Part shown: one piece after another, positions 26,289-34,638 of the stretch
How the letters are laid out: every line of letters begins with the position of its first letter
Numbering within the stretch: the first letter of the stretch is position 1
Source of the DNA: Aerococcaceae bacterium
GTDB lineage: Bacteria; Bacillota; Bacilli; Lactobacillales; Aerococcaceae
Length of the DNA stretch: 64,000 nt
Direction of reading: 5' to 3'
NCBI GenBank assembly: GCA_030525795.1
Contig: JAUNEB010000002.1
Coordinates: forward strand, 1 to 64,000
Made by a program: the position numbers and the translations under genes
Notes under the pieces: generated by a model
What the model was told of the DNA's origin: nothing
What the model saw: the letters and a program-made list of their open reading frames with translations, nothing else
The model's database searches: none

Positions 26289-27008
26289 TTATACGGTTGT
26301 GTCGCGCCCTAATGTTACGCTATGAATGCCTGTTTCTTTCATTTGGAATAAAAGTTCTTTAGCTTTAAGTAGCGTGGTACCCGTCGTATAAACATCGTCA
26401 AACACCCACCATTCCTTTTCCAAAAAAGGTTCTAGCATTCTTTTTTCTAAAGAAAATGGCTGAACTAAAGCAAGGCGTTCTTGACGATTTTTCTTGGCTT
26501 GTTTGTTGCCGTCGCCAATATACGTAAACGGGCAAATGGCCGGAATATTGGCACATTCTAACAAATAATGCGTTGCGTGAAAACCGCGTTCCGCTAAACT
26601 TTTGGGAGAACTCGGCAACACTAAACAAACCGCCTCCTTTTTCGCCTTGAAAAATTGCTGAATCGGCATTTTCATCACGGTTGCCAAACGCGTATCGCCT
26701 TGATATTTATACGCATACAACCATTCTCTGAGCGCATCATTATAGTCCAATATCGCCGTATGCTGAATAAAATGTTTTGGATATTTTTCTAACCAGCGCT
26801 GGCAATCGTAACAATAGTTTTCAGCTGTTTTTTCATGAAAAGGTCGTCCACACCCGATGCAACCTTGAGTTGTTTCGGCATAATTTTTGAAAGTGGCGCG
26901 ACATTTTGGACAAATACATTCAAATTCCAGCGGTTTGAGTTGCCATAGTTGTTGCCAACTGATGTCACGCGCTAACCGTTCTCCGCAAAGCAAGCAACTA
27001 GCATTCAT
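26289..27008 (-). CDS. comFC: Competence protein ComFC, phosphoribosyltransferase-like
   Basis: ComFC takes part in natural transformation, partnering the helicase ComFA. The 239 residues have N-terminal CxxC pairs (CLLCGER, CPKC, CIGCGRPF, CYDC) that should bind zinc. The C-terminal phosphoribosyltransferase fold contains the PRPP loop VFDDVYTTGTTLLKA. It overlaps the end of comFA by 11 nt. No pseudogene signs are seen, so the competence uptake apparatus may be functional. Confidence 0.9.
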   Translation of the reverse strand: MNASCLLCGERLARDISWQQLWQLKPLEFECICPKCRATFKNYAETTQGCIGCGRPFHEKTAENYCYDCQRWLEKYPKHFIQHTAILDYNDALREWLYAYKYQGDTRLATVMKMPIQQFFKAKKEAVCLVLPSSPKSLAERGFHATHYLLECANIPAICPFTYIGDGNKQAKKNRQERLALVQPFSLEKRMLEPFLEKEWWVFDDVYTTGTTLLKAKELLFQMKETGIHSVTLGRDTTV

Positions 27009-28383
27009 GCAGCAATCCCCTTTCTCTGGCGAGATGATTCATCGTTTGGATTTGTTTTTTCGCTTGTTGCATCGCTCGACTTTTTCCAAAATGCACATAC
27101 CACAGTGTTCCTGTTGGAAAATTAGGTTTGCGTCCGACGCGCCCGCTCATTTGCACTAGCGCCGACGTTGTATAAGTTGCATCTTCTGTACCTACGATAC
27201 ACACGTGACAATTTTCAAAAGTAACCCCACGCTCCAAAATCATAGTCGTAATCAGACACTCTAATTGCCGATCGCGTAGTTGTTGCACTTTTGCCTTACG
27301 GTCGCTATCTTTTGAATGTACGCACGCAATATTCAATTGTGGCAATAATCGATTGATTTGGCACAACAATTGCTCTGCTAATTGAATGTCTGGCATAAAA
27401 ATTAACTTCGCCCCTTCAATTTGCAAAAAACGACGCAATAATCGAAATACCGTCGCTTGAAATTGATTATTTTTAATCGCATTTTTCCAATTTCCACCCC
27501 AAATAAATTGCGGTTCTACGAGCGGATAACCATGAAATCGCGCTGGCAAAATGGTCACGCCAATCGCATTGGCTTGCAGTTGTTTTTCCAATGTGTCGTC
27601 AGGCGTCGCCGTCAAAAAAATGAGTTGACCACTTTTTTGTTTGACTGCACGCTCAACCGCAAAATGTAAGCTGTCATTTTTGGCAAACGGAAAGGCATCC
27701 ACTTCATCGACAATAAGCAAATCGAACGCATGCTGAAATCGCAATAATTGATGCGTCGTGCAAATTAGAATGTCGCAATAACGATACCGCTCGTCTGATC
27801 CGCCATAAATTAACAACACATCGCTTCGCTCAAACGCTTGCTGCAAACGCGGATACAGCTCCAAGCACACATCAATCCGCGGCGTCGCAATGCCGACGCG
27901 CCCACCTTTTTTCAAAACTTCCGCAATCACAGGAAAAATCATTTCTGTTTTGCCCGCGCCAGTAACCGCATGAATTAAGTAAGGTTTGCCGCTATCCAAA
28001 CTGTTGACCAAATCCAACGAGGCTCGTTTTTGCTCAGGCGAAAGCGCTCCTTGCCAAGTTAAAGGATTCTCACAAATTCGCGTTTGAATCGCGCCATCAT
28101 ACGCATACAAATTATCGCCTTGCGCCACACGTCCCAAATTCAAACAATTTACACAATAAACGCGTTGTGTATGTGGAATCCGTTCAAAAAATTGCGCGTC
28201 TTGATTATTGCACCTTTGGCAACAAAATCCTGCACTCGCTGGTTTGATGCCTTCTATACGCTTTAATTTTTCAAAAACAGTTGGCCATTCTTGCTCTGAA
28301 ACAGCGTCAGATAAAGTCATTTCGACTTCATGTTTTGTCAACAATCGCCCAAGCAATTGCTTTTCCCATTGCTCCACGCCCAT
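26998..28383 (-). CDS. comFA: Competence ATP-dependent helicase ComFA
   Basis: ComFA is the membrane-associated DEAD-like ATPase that helps pull single-stranded DNA into the cytoplasm during transformation. The 461 residues include a four-cysteine zinc finger (CQRCNN... YCVNC, about 53-77), Walker A AVTGAGKTE, DEVD (LLIVDEVDAFPF), SAT-like FLTATP and the C-terminal QMSGRVGRKPNFPTG motif VI. ATG 28383 is used; a GTG at 28377 has better spacing from AAAAGG, and a TTG at 28407 is unlikely. An AT-rich near-palindrome (28388-28411, 10 of 12 pairs) covers the upstream region and a TATACT. Confidence 0.9.
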   Translation of the reverse strand: MGVEQWEKQLLGRLLTKHEVEMTLSDAVSEQEWPTVFEKLKRIEGIKPASAGFCCQRCNNQDAQFFERIPHTQRVYCVNCLNLGRVAQGDNLYAYDGAIQTRICENPLTWQGALSPEQKRASLDLVNSLDSGKPYLIHAVTGAGKTEMIFPVIAEVLKKGGRVGIATPRIDVCLELYPRLQQAFERSDVLLIYGGSDERYRYCDILICTTHQLLRFQHAFDLLIVDEVDAFPFAKNDSLHFAVERAVKQKSGQLIFLTATPDDTLEKQLQANAIGVTILPARFHGYPLVEPQFIWGGNWKNAIKNNQFQATVFRLLRRFLQIEGAKLIFMPDIQLAEQLLCQINRLLPQLNIACVHSKDSDRKAKVQQLRDRQLECLITTMILERGVTFENCHVCIVGTEDATYTTSALVQMSGRVGRKPNFPTGTLWYVHFGKSRAMQQAKKQIQTMNHLARERGLLHEC

Positions 28384-28434
28384 CACCTTTTTAGTATAAT
28401 TACACAAAAAATCTAAGAAAGCATTTCACAACAA

Positions 28435-28459
28435 AGAAAAAAATCCCACTTGGGGATTT
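28435..28459 (-). terminator. Terminator downstream of degV
   Basis: The stem AAATCCC/GGGATTT (28441-28447 with 28453-28459) is followed on the minus strand by TTTTCTTT. Confidence 0.75.
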
Positions 28460-28508
28460 TCTCAAAAGAACGCGCAGCATGAAAAAGGCGAATTCCGCAC
28501 CTTATCGA

Positions 28509-28589
28509 TTATTGTTTGTCATCCCAAAAGAAATTCTGTTCTTTGATAGGGACTTTATGGACTAGAATATCTTGGCATAAAAATTCCAT
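28509..28589 (-). CDS. Possible 26-residue ORF after degV
   Basis: An ATG directly follows the degV stop codon (TAA then ATG). It opens a 26-codon frame (MEFLCQDILVHKVPIKEQ...) ending in TAA before the terminator. There is no Shine-Dalgarno sequence, so it would depend on coupling to degV. I recognise no family. It may be a chance frame in the 3' untranslated region or a remnant of a longer gene. Confidence 0.25.
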   Translation of the reverse strand: MEFLCQDILVHKVPIKEQNFFWDDKQ

Positions 28590-29456
28590 TTAATCAACAA
28601 TCGGAATAATGCCCATGCCTTTGGCGCCGCGGCCTGTGTGCGCACCGATAACAGGACTTAATCCTGCTACGTGGAAACTTACTTGTGGGAAAAGTTGCTC
28701 GAATTCAGCTTTGATTTCGGCAATTTCTTCACCCGCATCCGCGTGCGCAAACGCAACACGAACGCCTTTTGGATAGTTTTCTAAGGCGTCCGCAATCAGC
28801 TCTTGCCAACGACGATACACTTTTTTGCTTGTGCGAATTTTTTCAAAAAGGACGATTTTGCCGTCATTGTCGATGTAAAGTAATGGGCGAATTTGCAACA
28901 TGCCACCTAAAAAAGCGCTCGTTGAGCTGAGGCGTCCGCCTTTTACAAGATTCTTCAAGTCTTCTACCATTAAATAAACAACGGATTCGCTAGCCATGTA
29001 TAATAATTGCTCGTAAATCGTTTCAGCAGGAAGTTGATTGTCTATTGCTGCCGCTGCTTGAATCACCATTTGTTCCATAATGACGGAAGACGACTTGGAA
29101 TCGACACAATAAATCGTCAACTTATCTTGGTATTCGTCGGTAATCATTTTGGATGTTTGGAAAGTGCCGCTAATCGCGCTCGACAAATGAATGCAAAATA
29201 CCGTATCGTAACCTTTTGCCACCAACTCGTCTAATAATTCGTAATAGGCGCCAGGTTGCGGTTGCGAAGTGGTCGGCAACTGCTCCTCCTTGACTAAACG
29301 TTGATAAAATTCGCGATGTACCTCGCTGTTTGATGAGTCTATTAAATCCGTTCCGTCTGCAAAATGCACAGTTAATGGAATTTCGTAAATATCTGCGTGA
29401 CGCGCAAATGCCTCGTCTAAGCAAGCTGTACTATCTACAATAATTGCAGCTTTCAT
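28590..29456 (-). CDS. DegV family fatty-acid-binding protein
   Basis: A 288-residue DegV (FakB-like) protein. The family binds one long-chain fatty acid and presents it to the kinase FakA for phosphorylation and entry into phospholipid synthesis. Seen: the N-terminal IIVDSTACL, the TTSQPQPGAYYELLDEL motif, HLSSAISGTFQTS and the C-terminal SPVIGAHTGRGAKGMG, all in family order. No fakA is in the window. The fatty-acid preference cannot be judged. It diverges from yigZ. Confidence 0.9.
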   Translation of the reverse strand: MKAAIIVDSTACLDEAFARHADIYEIPLTVHFADGTDLIDSSNSEVHREFYQRLVKEEQLPTTSQPQPGAYYELLDELVAKGYDTVFCIHLSSAISGTFQTSKMITDEYQDKLTIYCVDSKSSSVIMEQMVIQAAAAIDNQLPAETIYEQLLYMASESVVYLMVEDLKNLVKGGRLSSTSAFLGGMLQIRPLLYIDNDGKIVLFEKIRTSKKVYRRWQELIADALENYPKGVRVAFAHADAGEEIAEIKAEFEQLFPQVSFHVAGLSPVIGAHTGRGAKGMGIIPIVD

Positions 29457-29561
29457 ATTTTGTCCCCTCTCTTACAAGATTCTTGTTCATTATACCAAAT
29501 TATTCACACAATGTCTTGTAATTATGTTAAAATAATACCGACTTTGAAAGGAGGTTTTCAG

Positions 29562-30203
29562 ATGAATTACTTGAGTATTGCGACACCTTTTGTGCATGAA
29601 ATCGAGATTAAGAAATCACGTTTTATTTGTTATTTGTTTCCGATTGATTCTGCCGAAACGGCTCAAGAACAGCTCGCACTATTGCGCAAAGAACATTACA
29701 AGGCAAACCATTGTTGCTACGCGTACATTCTCGGCCAAAATGCCTCCGTTCAAAAAATGAGTGACGATGGCGAACCGAGTGGAACAGCGGGCGTGCCGAT
29801 GCTAGAAGTGTTAAAACATCGTGAGTTGACGAATTTACTTGCGGTTGTCGTGCGTTATTTTGGTGGGACGAAACTTGGTGCTGGCGGTTTGATTCGCGCA
29901 TACGGACAAAGTGTTAGCGAGGCGTTAAATCTTGCGCCACTTATCCAAAATATTTCGCAAATGATTGGCACGCTAACTTTATCTTATGGACAAGTTGATA
30001 GTTTTCAGTATTTTTTGAGCCAAACAGCGTTACCGATCACGGTTTTGGAGACGCATTATACTGAGCAAGTTAGCTTTGATTTGGCCATTCATCTTGAATT
30101 TGTGGATGAGTTAACGCAAACTTTGACGGAGCGTTTCAATGCGCAATTCGTATTGGAGTGGCTCGGCGAACAAACGATTGATATCCCTTATCAACCAATA
30201 TAA
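29562..30203 (+). CDS. YigZ/IMPACT family protein
   Basis: A 213-residue member of the YigZ/IMPACT (UPF0029) family, conserved proteins with a ribosomal-S5-like N-terminal domain and a ferredoxin-like C-terminal DUF1949 domain. Biochemical role is not settled; links to translation control and proline dipeptidase-like annotation exist. Signatures: KKSRFICYLFPI, DDGEPSGTAGVPMLEVL and VVRYFGGTKLGAGGLIRAYG. The ATG at 29562 has AAAGGAGG 7 nt upstream; the frame extends 34 codons further without support. Single gene with its own terminator. Confidence 0.92.
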   Translation: MNYLSIATPFVHEIEIKKSRFICYLFPIDSAETAQEQLALLRKEHYKANHCCYAYILGQNASVQKMSDDGEPSGTAGVPMLEVLKHRELTNLLAVVVRYFGGTKLGAGGLIRAYGQSVSEALNLAPLIQNISQMIGTLTLSYGQVDSFQYFLSQTALPITVLETHYTEQVSFDLAIHLEFVDELTQTLTERFNAQFVLEWLGEQTIDIPYQPI

Positions 30204-30231
30204 AAAGACTGGAAATGATTCCAGTCTTTTT
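30202..30231. terminator. Bidirectional terminator between yigZ and rplS
   Basis: The near-perfect 13-bp arms AAAAAGACTGGAA/TTCCAGTCTTTTT (30202-30214 with 30219-30231) serve both convergent genes. Confidence 0.92.
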
Positions 30232-30244
30232 ACTATACTTCAAA

Positions 30245-30592
30245 CTATCTGCCACGCTCTTTAATACGAGCTGCTTTACCAGATAATGAACGGATGTAGT
30301 ACAATTTAGCACGACGTACGCGTCCTTTACGTGTTACTTCGATTTTGTCAACGCGTGGTGTGTGTACTGGGAAAGTACGTTCTACACCAACGCCGTTAGA
30401 AATCTTACGTACTGTGTATGTTTCGCTGATGCCAGCGCCACGACGTTTGATAACTAAACCTTCGAACAACTGAACACGTTCACGTTCACCTTCGACAATA
30501 CGTGCGTGAACACGAACTGTATCGCCAGGGCGAAATTCAGGAATGTCGTTGCGTAATTGAGCTGCAGTAATTTTTTCAATAACTTTACTCAT
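30245..30592 (-). CDS. rplS: Ribosomal protein L19
   Basis: L19 of the large subunit, 115 residues, at the interface with the 30S subunit. Family signatures are [34 protein letters not shown] and RRAKLYYIR. The start at 30592 follows GGAAGGAG; the frame runs 29 codons further upstream through what is probably an RNA leader. It has its own promoter, separate from trmD, which lies 132 bp upstream. Confidence 0.97.
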   Translation of the reverse strand: MSKVIEKITAAQLRNDIPEFRPGDTVRVHARIVEGERERVQLFEGLVIKRRGAGISETYTVRKISNGVGVERTFPVHTPRVDKIEVTRKGRVRRAKLYYIRSLSGKAARIKERGR

Positions 30593-30674
30593 TTTTCTTT
30601 CTCCTTCCAACAAACATTCTTGAGTAGTCTTTCTACTCAGCGGAATATCGTTTAATCGGGTTACAAGAACCACT
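30593..30674 (-). ncRNA. Candidate L19 ribosomal-protein leader
   Basis: An 80-nt 5' untranslated region with a 7-bp hairpin TGAGTAG/CTACTCA (30621-30627 with 30633-30639). An outer TTCTT/AAGAA pairing is possible just before the ribosome binding site. Firmicute rplS genes carry an autoregulatory L19 leader in this position. I infer the same here from position and fold only. Confidence 0.45.
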
Positions 30675-30680
30675 CTCATT

Positions 30681-30708
30681 ATTATAGCAAAATTCTTACG
30701 GATGTAAA
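30681..30708 (-). promoter_or_regulatory. Promoter of rplS
   Basis: TTTACA (30703-30708), a 16-nt spacer and TATAAT (30681-30686) on the minus strand, about 90 bp before the rplS start. Confidence 0.7.
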
Positions 30709-30724
30709 GCTGTTTGCGGTGTTT

Positions 30725-31450
30725 TTAGTTTTTTTCTTGTTGAATTTCTTGTAGCCAGCGTTGTTCTTCGTCTGTTAAGTGGGCTTTTTGTAATAAATCA
30801 GGGCGTCGTTCGAGTGTTTTGCGGACGGCTTCTTTTCCTTGCCATTTACGAATGTTGTCATGGTGCCCGCTCAGTAAAATGTCGGGCACTTTTTTGCCAC
30901 GAAAATCGCGCGGTCGTGTATATTGCGGATGTTCCAATAAGTAACGCTGGTGCGACTCGTCCACGATGGAATGGGCGTTGCCGACCACTTCGGGAATGAG
31001 GCGCACGGTGGCGTCAATCATAATCATTGCGGGCAATTCGCCGTTCGTCAATACATAATCGCCGAGCGATACTTCGTCCGTCACGTAATCACGCACGCGC
31101 TCGTCGAACCCTTCGTAATGTCCGCACACAAACACCAAGTGCGATTCATTTGCCCATTTTTGTGCTTGTTGTTGCGAAAAAGGCACTCCTGTTGGATCGA
31201 GCAAAATGACTTTGGCATCGCCTTTCGGATTAACTTTTTCAAGCATTTGGACGATGGGATCGACACGCAGCAGCATACCCGCGCCGCCGCCGTAAGGATA
31301 ATCGTCCACATGCCCATGCTTATTGACCGCAAACTCACGAAAATTATGCGTAACGAATTGTAAAATCCCTTTATCTTGCGCTTGCTTCATCAAGGAATGT
31401 TGCATTGGTTCGAACATTTCAGGAAAAAGCGTCAATACATCAATCTTCAT
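30725..31450 (-). CDS. trmD: tRNA (guanine37-N1)-methyltransferase
   Basis: TrmD methylates N1 of G37 next to the anticodon and prevents frameshifting. The 241 residues show the SPOUT trefoil-knot signatures HVDDYPYGGGAGMLLRVDPI, VCGHYEGFDERV and SLGDYVLTNGELPA, with the C-terminal helical domain. The ATG at 31450 lies within the 3' end of rimM (11-nt overlap); the TTG one codon earlier is less likely. Gene order rimM-trmD is conserved in bacteria. Confidence 0.97.
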   Translation of the reverse strand: MKIDVLTLFPEMFEPMQHSLMKQAQDKGILQFVTHNFREFAVNKHGHVDDYPYGGGAGMLLRVDPIVQMLEKVNPKGDAKVILLDPTGVPFSQQQAQKWANESHLVFVCGHYEGFDERVRDYVTDEVSLGDYVLTNGELPAMIMIDATVRLIPEVVGNAHSIVDESHQRYLLEHPQYTRPRDFRGKKVPDILLSGHHDNIRKWQGKEAVRKTLERRPDLLQKAHLTDEEQRWLQEIQQEKN

Positions 31451-31964
31451 CAATCAGCCCGTCCATCAATTCAATGCGCACTTCGCCTTTTTGTAAGTCG
31501 ACGTGTTTGACTACTTGTTCAATGTAAGGAATGAGCGCGTCTTTTTTCTTCGGCTCGTGGCGTTGGACAACCCAAACGTCGTTCGAACCTAATGTCAAAA
31601 TTTCTTTGATTTTGCCAAGCAGTTGCCCTTCGGTCGTGACAACATTGAGTCCGATAATTTGGTGATGATAAAATTCGTCCTCTGGTAATGTTTCTTGTTG
31701 CGTTGATTCAATGGCCAGCCAATGGTCTTTGTAAAGCTCCACTTGGTTGATATTGTGATAGCCCGTAAAGCTGACAACGTATGTTCCTTTATGTAATTGC
31801 GCTTTTTCGACGGTGACGCGTTTAATCACTTGGTCGTCTTTAATAATGAGTAATTCATTGCCTGTTTGAAATCTTTTTTCAGCAAAATCAGTATCGGCAA
31901 TGACTTTGACTTGGCCTTTAATGCCGAATGTGTTGACAATGCGTCCAATGCGGTAGTAGTTCAT
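31440..31964 (-). CDS. rimM: 16S rRNA processing protein RimM
   Basis: RimM assists maturation of the 30S head, binding S19. The 174 residues start with YRIGRIVNTFGIKGQVKV, typical of the N-terminal barrel, followed by the PRC-barrel domain (DEFYHHQIIGLNVVTTEGQLLGKIKEI and LIPYIEQVVKHVDLQKGEVRIEL). AAAGGAGG precedes the ATG. A strong terminator separates it from khpA, so it probably has its own promoter; a TATACT sits just after that terminator. Confidence 0.95.
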   Translation of the reverse strand: MNYYRIGRIVNTFGIKGQVKVIADTDFAEKRFQTGNELLIIKDDQVIKRVTVEKAQLHKGTYVVSFTGYHNINQVELYKDHWLAIESTQQETLPEDEFYHHQIIGLNVVTTEGQLLGKIKEILTLGSNDVWVVQRHEPKKKDALIPYIEQVVKHVDLQKGEVRIELMDGLIDED

Positions 31965-31997
31965 ACAGTCCCTCCTTTAATTCTTTTCTAGTATAAC

Positions 31998-32025
31998 AAA
32001 AAAAGCAACTAGGTGCTACCTAGTT
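31998..32025 (-). terminator. Terminator between khpA and rimM
   Basis: The 8-bp stem AACTAGGT/ACCTAGTT (32007-32014 with 32018-32025) with a 3-nt loop is followed by GC and seven T. It splits the classical rpsP-khpA-rimM-trmD-rplS series. Confidence 0.9.
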
Positions 32026-32033
32026 ACTCTCTT

Positions 32034-32291
32034 TTATCCTTCAGTTTGTTCGTGGTCTGCAATGACAATGCGAGAACGTTTTTGTCCGCGGTTATTGACG
32101 CTATACACAATCGTGCGAATGGCACGCGCTACGCGCCCTTTTTTGCCGATGACACGTCCAACATCTTCTGGATGCAAATGCAAGTGATACTCCATGAATT
32201 CTTCTGTTTCGATGATTTCGATAGAAAACTCTTCTGGGTGATCCACTAAAGGTTCAACAATTGTTGAAATTAAAGCGTCTATTTTTACCAT
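32034..32291 (-). CDS. khpA: KH-domain RNA-binding protein KhpA
   Basis: KhpA (YlqC) is a small KH protein that dimerises with KhpB/Jag and binds RNA, affecting cell division and elongation in streptococci. The 85 residues carry the KH GxxG loop in VIGKKGRVARAIRTIV. The ATG at 32291 has AAAGG 9 nt before it; two upstream in-frame starts are less likely. It follows rpsP, the conserved order. Confidence 0.93.
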   Translation of the reverse strand: MVKIDALISTIVEPLVDHPEEFSIEIIETEEFMEYHLHLHPEDVGRVIGKKGRVARAIRTIVYSVNNRGQKRSRIVIADHEQTEG

Positions 32292-32343
32292 AGTTCTCAT
32301 CCTTTTTCAAAAAAACTATTGCTATTGTTACGCTTGCGCAAAA

Positions 32344-32607
32344 TTACTTGCTTTCGTGGAATTTTTTCATGATTCCTTTAGAAGATAGCAAGTTGCGTAC
32401 AGTATCAGATGGTTGTGCACCATTTCCTAACCATTTCAATGCTAATTCTTCTTGGATTTCTAAAGTTGCTGGTTCTGTTAATGGATTGTATGTACCAATT
32501 TTTTCGATGATACGTCCATCACGTGGAGAACGCGCGTCTGCTACTACGATACGGTAGAAAGGTGCTTTTTTAGAACCCATACGTTTTAAACGGATTTTTA
32601 CTGCCAT
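32344..32607 (-). CDS. rpsP: Ribosomal protein S16
   Basis: S16 of the small subunit, 87 residues, needed for 30S assembly. The sequence [20 protein letters not shown] and [15 protein letters not shown] is diagnostic. The start at 32607 follows GGAGGTG; 14 upstream codons of open frame are not used. It leads the rpsP-khpA unit from a strong promoter. Confidence 0.97.
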   Translation of the reverse strand: MAVKIRLKRMGSKKAPFYRIVVADARSPRDGRIIEKIGTYNPLTEPATLEIQEELALKWLGNGAQPSDTVRNLLSSKGIMKKFHESK

Positions 32608-32639
32608 GTTTTTCACCTCCAATGATTCATTACTCAATG

Positions 32640-32668
32640 AGTATAACATATTTTTCGGAGGCTGTAAA
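32640..32668 (-). promoter_or_regulatory. Promoter of rpsP-khpA
   Basis: TTTACA (32663-32668), a 17-nt spacer and TATACT (32640-32645). A hairpin-forming CTGTAAAG/CTTTACAG repeat overlaps the -35 region and may be a weak terminator for ddl. Confidence 0.75.
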
Positions 32669-32691
32669 GGTTTTTTACTTTACAGCGCAGA

Positions 32692-33768
32692 TTAATGGTC
32701 TGTCTTTTTCAAAATTTGGCGCGTTTCATGCGCTTTTAGGGCTAATTGCAACAATTCTTCAATCAAATCGCGCGTGTTCAAGCCTGTTGCTTGCCATAAG
32801 CAAGGATACATGCTGTACGGCGTAAAGCCTGGCATCGTATTGATTTCGTTGATGTACACATCTTCGTTATTCGTCACAAAAAAGTCTACACGCGATAAAC
32901 CACGGCAATCTAATGCACGATAGGCATCTAAAGCATATGCTTGAATTTTTTGCGCAACAGCTTCTGAAATTTGTGCAGGAATTTCCATTCCGACGGTGTT
33001 ATTGACGTATTTTTCGTCGTAATCATAAAAGTCTTGATCTTTTACGAGACGTCCGACAACGCTGACGTGCGCGTCATCATTTCCTAAGACGGCTACTTCG
33101 CACTCTTGCGCTGTGATGCCTTGCTCAACGACGATACGGCGGTCGTATTGCAACGCCAATTCAACAGCAGCCATTAGTTCGTCGCTGTTCGATACTTTGG
33201 AAATGCCGACACTTGAGCCCATATTCGCGGGCTTAACAAACATCGGATAGAGCAATGTCCCTTCGCAACGTTGAATCCATTTTGATGAATCATTGCGCCA
33301 TTCACGCAAGTCAAATGCCACATACGGCACTTGTGGGATTCCTGCTTGTTGGAACAAATGCTTACTCAACACTTTATCCATACCGCACGCACTACCTGTT
33401 ACGCCGCAACCTACATAAGGAATGTTCAACACTTCTAGGAAGCCTTGAATCGTACCATCTTCGCCGTTCGGTCCGTGCAAAATCGGGAAAACAATCGCGT
33501 CTTTTTCGGCAATTTCTCCAGGAGAAATGCGTACGCCTGTTGAAGATTCGCCCCAAACCGCTGCGCTACTTTCGATTAATTGCAACTGCTCAGACGTTTG
33601 TGTCGGCTCAGTTAGCAATGCCGACTTGAGCCAAGCACCTTCTTTTGTAATGTAAACAGGTTGTACTTCGTAGTAATTGTACATAATCGACTGGCAAATG
33701 TTGTGCGCCGAAATAATGGAAATATCGTGTTCCGCACTTTGCCCGCCGTATAATAAAATGATTTTCAT
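32692..33768 (-). CDS. ddl: D-alanine-D-alanine ligase
   Basis: Ddl joins two D-alanines with ATP to supply the dipeptide for UDP-MurNAc-pentapeptide. The 358 residues include LLYGGQSAEHDISIISA, the HGPNGEDGTIQGFLE loop, the Tyr-containing PYVGCGVTGSACGMDK and INEINTMPGFTPYSMYP. Lactate-adding ligases of vancomycin-resistant lactobacilli carry Phe where Ala-adding enzymes carry Tyr; SEHD/PYVG here looks like the D-Ala type, but alignment is needed. GAGGAA precedes the ATG at 33768, which overlaps the previous stop by 4 nt. Confidence 0.95.
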   Translation of the reverse strand: MKIILLYGGQSAEHDISIISAHNICQSIMYNYYEVQPVYITKEGAWLKSALLTEPTQTSEQLQLIESSAAVWGESSTGVRISPGEIAEKDAIVFPILHGPNGEDGTIQGFLEVLNIPYVGCGVTGSACGMDKVLSKHLFQQAGIPQVPYVAFDLREWRNDSSKWIQRCEGTLLYPMFVKPANMGSSVGISKVSNSDELMAAVELALQYDRRIVVEQGITAQECEVAVLGNDDAHVSVVGRLVKDQDFYDYDEKYVNNTVGMEIPAQISEAVAQKIQAYALDAYRALDCRGLSRVDFFVTNNEDVYINEINTMPGFTPYSMYPCLWQATGLNTRDLIEELLQLALKAHETRQILKKTDH

Positions 33769-34535
33769 GATTCGTTCCTCCAGTCTTCTAAATCCAACGC
33801 TAAACGCCACTCTTGAGTTGCCACATTGTAACTCAAAGCTCCGACGCTTTCCGATAATGACTGCCCTTGTGTCAATAACGTCAATTCATCTTCAATAACC
33901 ATTAACGGAATAAACCACGTTTTTTTGTCAGAGTAGGCTTGAGCAAAATTGACTTTCAAGCCACTTGCAAAAAGAGGCGCAATTTTTTCGACGAACGACA
34001 ACGGCAACGACGGTACTTGCTCTTTTTTGGCAAAAAAATGCGACTTCGTTTCGTTGACGAGCGCGTCCATTTGTTCATTCACTACGCGTTGGAATCGCGG
34101 ATAAAAATGAGCCACATGGCGATAATACGTTTTGTTCAAGCCATTCGGCAACGTCAAAAATACGTAATTATTTTGCAATTTATAGAAGAAAGCGGAACGC
34201 AATACAAATGAACTATGGAATAAATACAACAATTCCGCGATTTCGTTCGGCGTCAGTTGGTGCATCAATTCCACGCGCTCAAAGTCAATCCAATTGGACA
34301 TGCGTACTTTATTTTGGTAGCACAGTTCTAAGTAATGAAGAACTTCATTTTTGCCACGCAAAATTTTGAAGTTCGTTTTGACGTCGTATCGACCAATTTC
34401 GGCAGGCGCTTCAGCCAAAATAATGTGATTCGGCAAATAATGGGGCTCGAAATCTTCGCTCACCAAATTGATTCCGCGTGTCATCACATGGTTCGTTACG
34501 GAATCATAATGGACATATAAATTACTGCGGCTCAT
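33765..34535 (-). CDS. Conserved hypothetical protein upstream of ddl
   Basis: A 256-residue soluble protein without signal peptide, membrane segment or recognised motif. It is rich in aromatic and charged residues, with segments such as YVHYDSVTNHVMTRGINL at the N-terminus and LDLEDWRNES at the end. AAAGGAGG precedes the ATG. Its stop overlaps the ddl ATG (ATGA), so it is translationally coupled to D-Ala-D-Ala synthesis. That is the only hint of role. A TACAAT/TTGTAT promoter is possible 30-60 bp upstream. Confidence 0.65.
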   Translation of the reverse strand: MSRSNLYVHYDSVTNHVMTRGINLVSEDFEPHYLPNHIILAEAPAEIGRYDVKTNFKILRGKNEVLHYLELCYQNKVRMSNWIDFERVELMHQLTPNEIAELLYLFHSSFVLRSAFFYKLQNNYVFLTLPNGLNKTYYRHVAHFYPRFQRVVNEQMDALVNETKSHFFAKKEQVPSLPLSFVEKIAPLFASGLKVNFAQAYSDKKTWFIPLMVIEDELTLLTQGQSLSESVGALSYNVATQEWRLALDLEDWRNES

Positions 34536-34638
34536 GTTTATCCTCCTTTCTTATCCTCTCTATTGTAGACTGTTTCTAGTTTGTCATACAATAGCAGTTG
34601 GATTAAATTTGTAACAGTTTGATGATATTTGTAACAAC

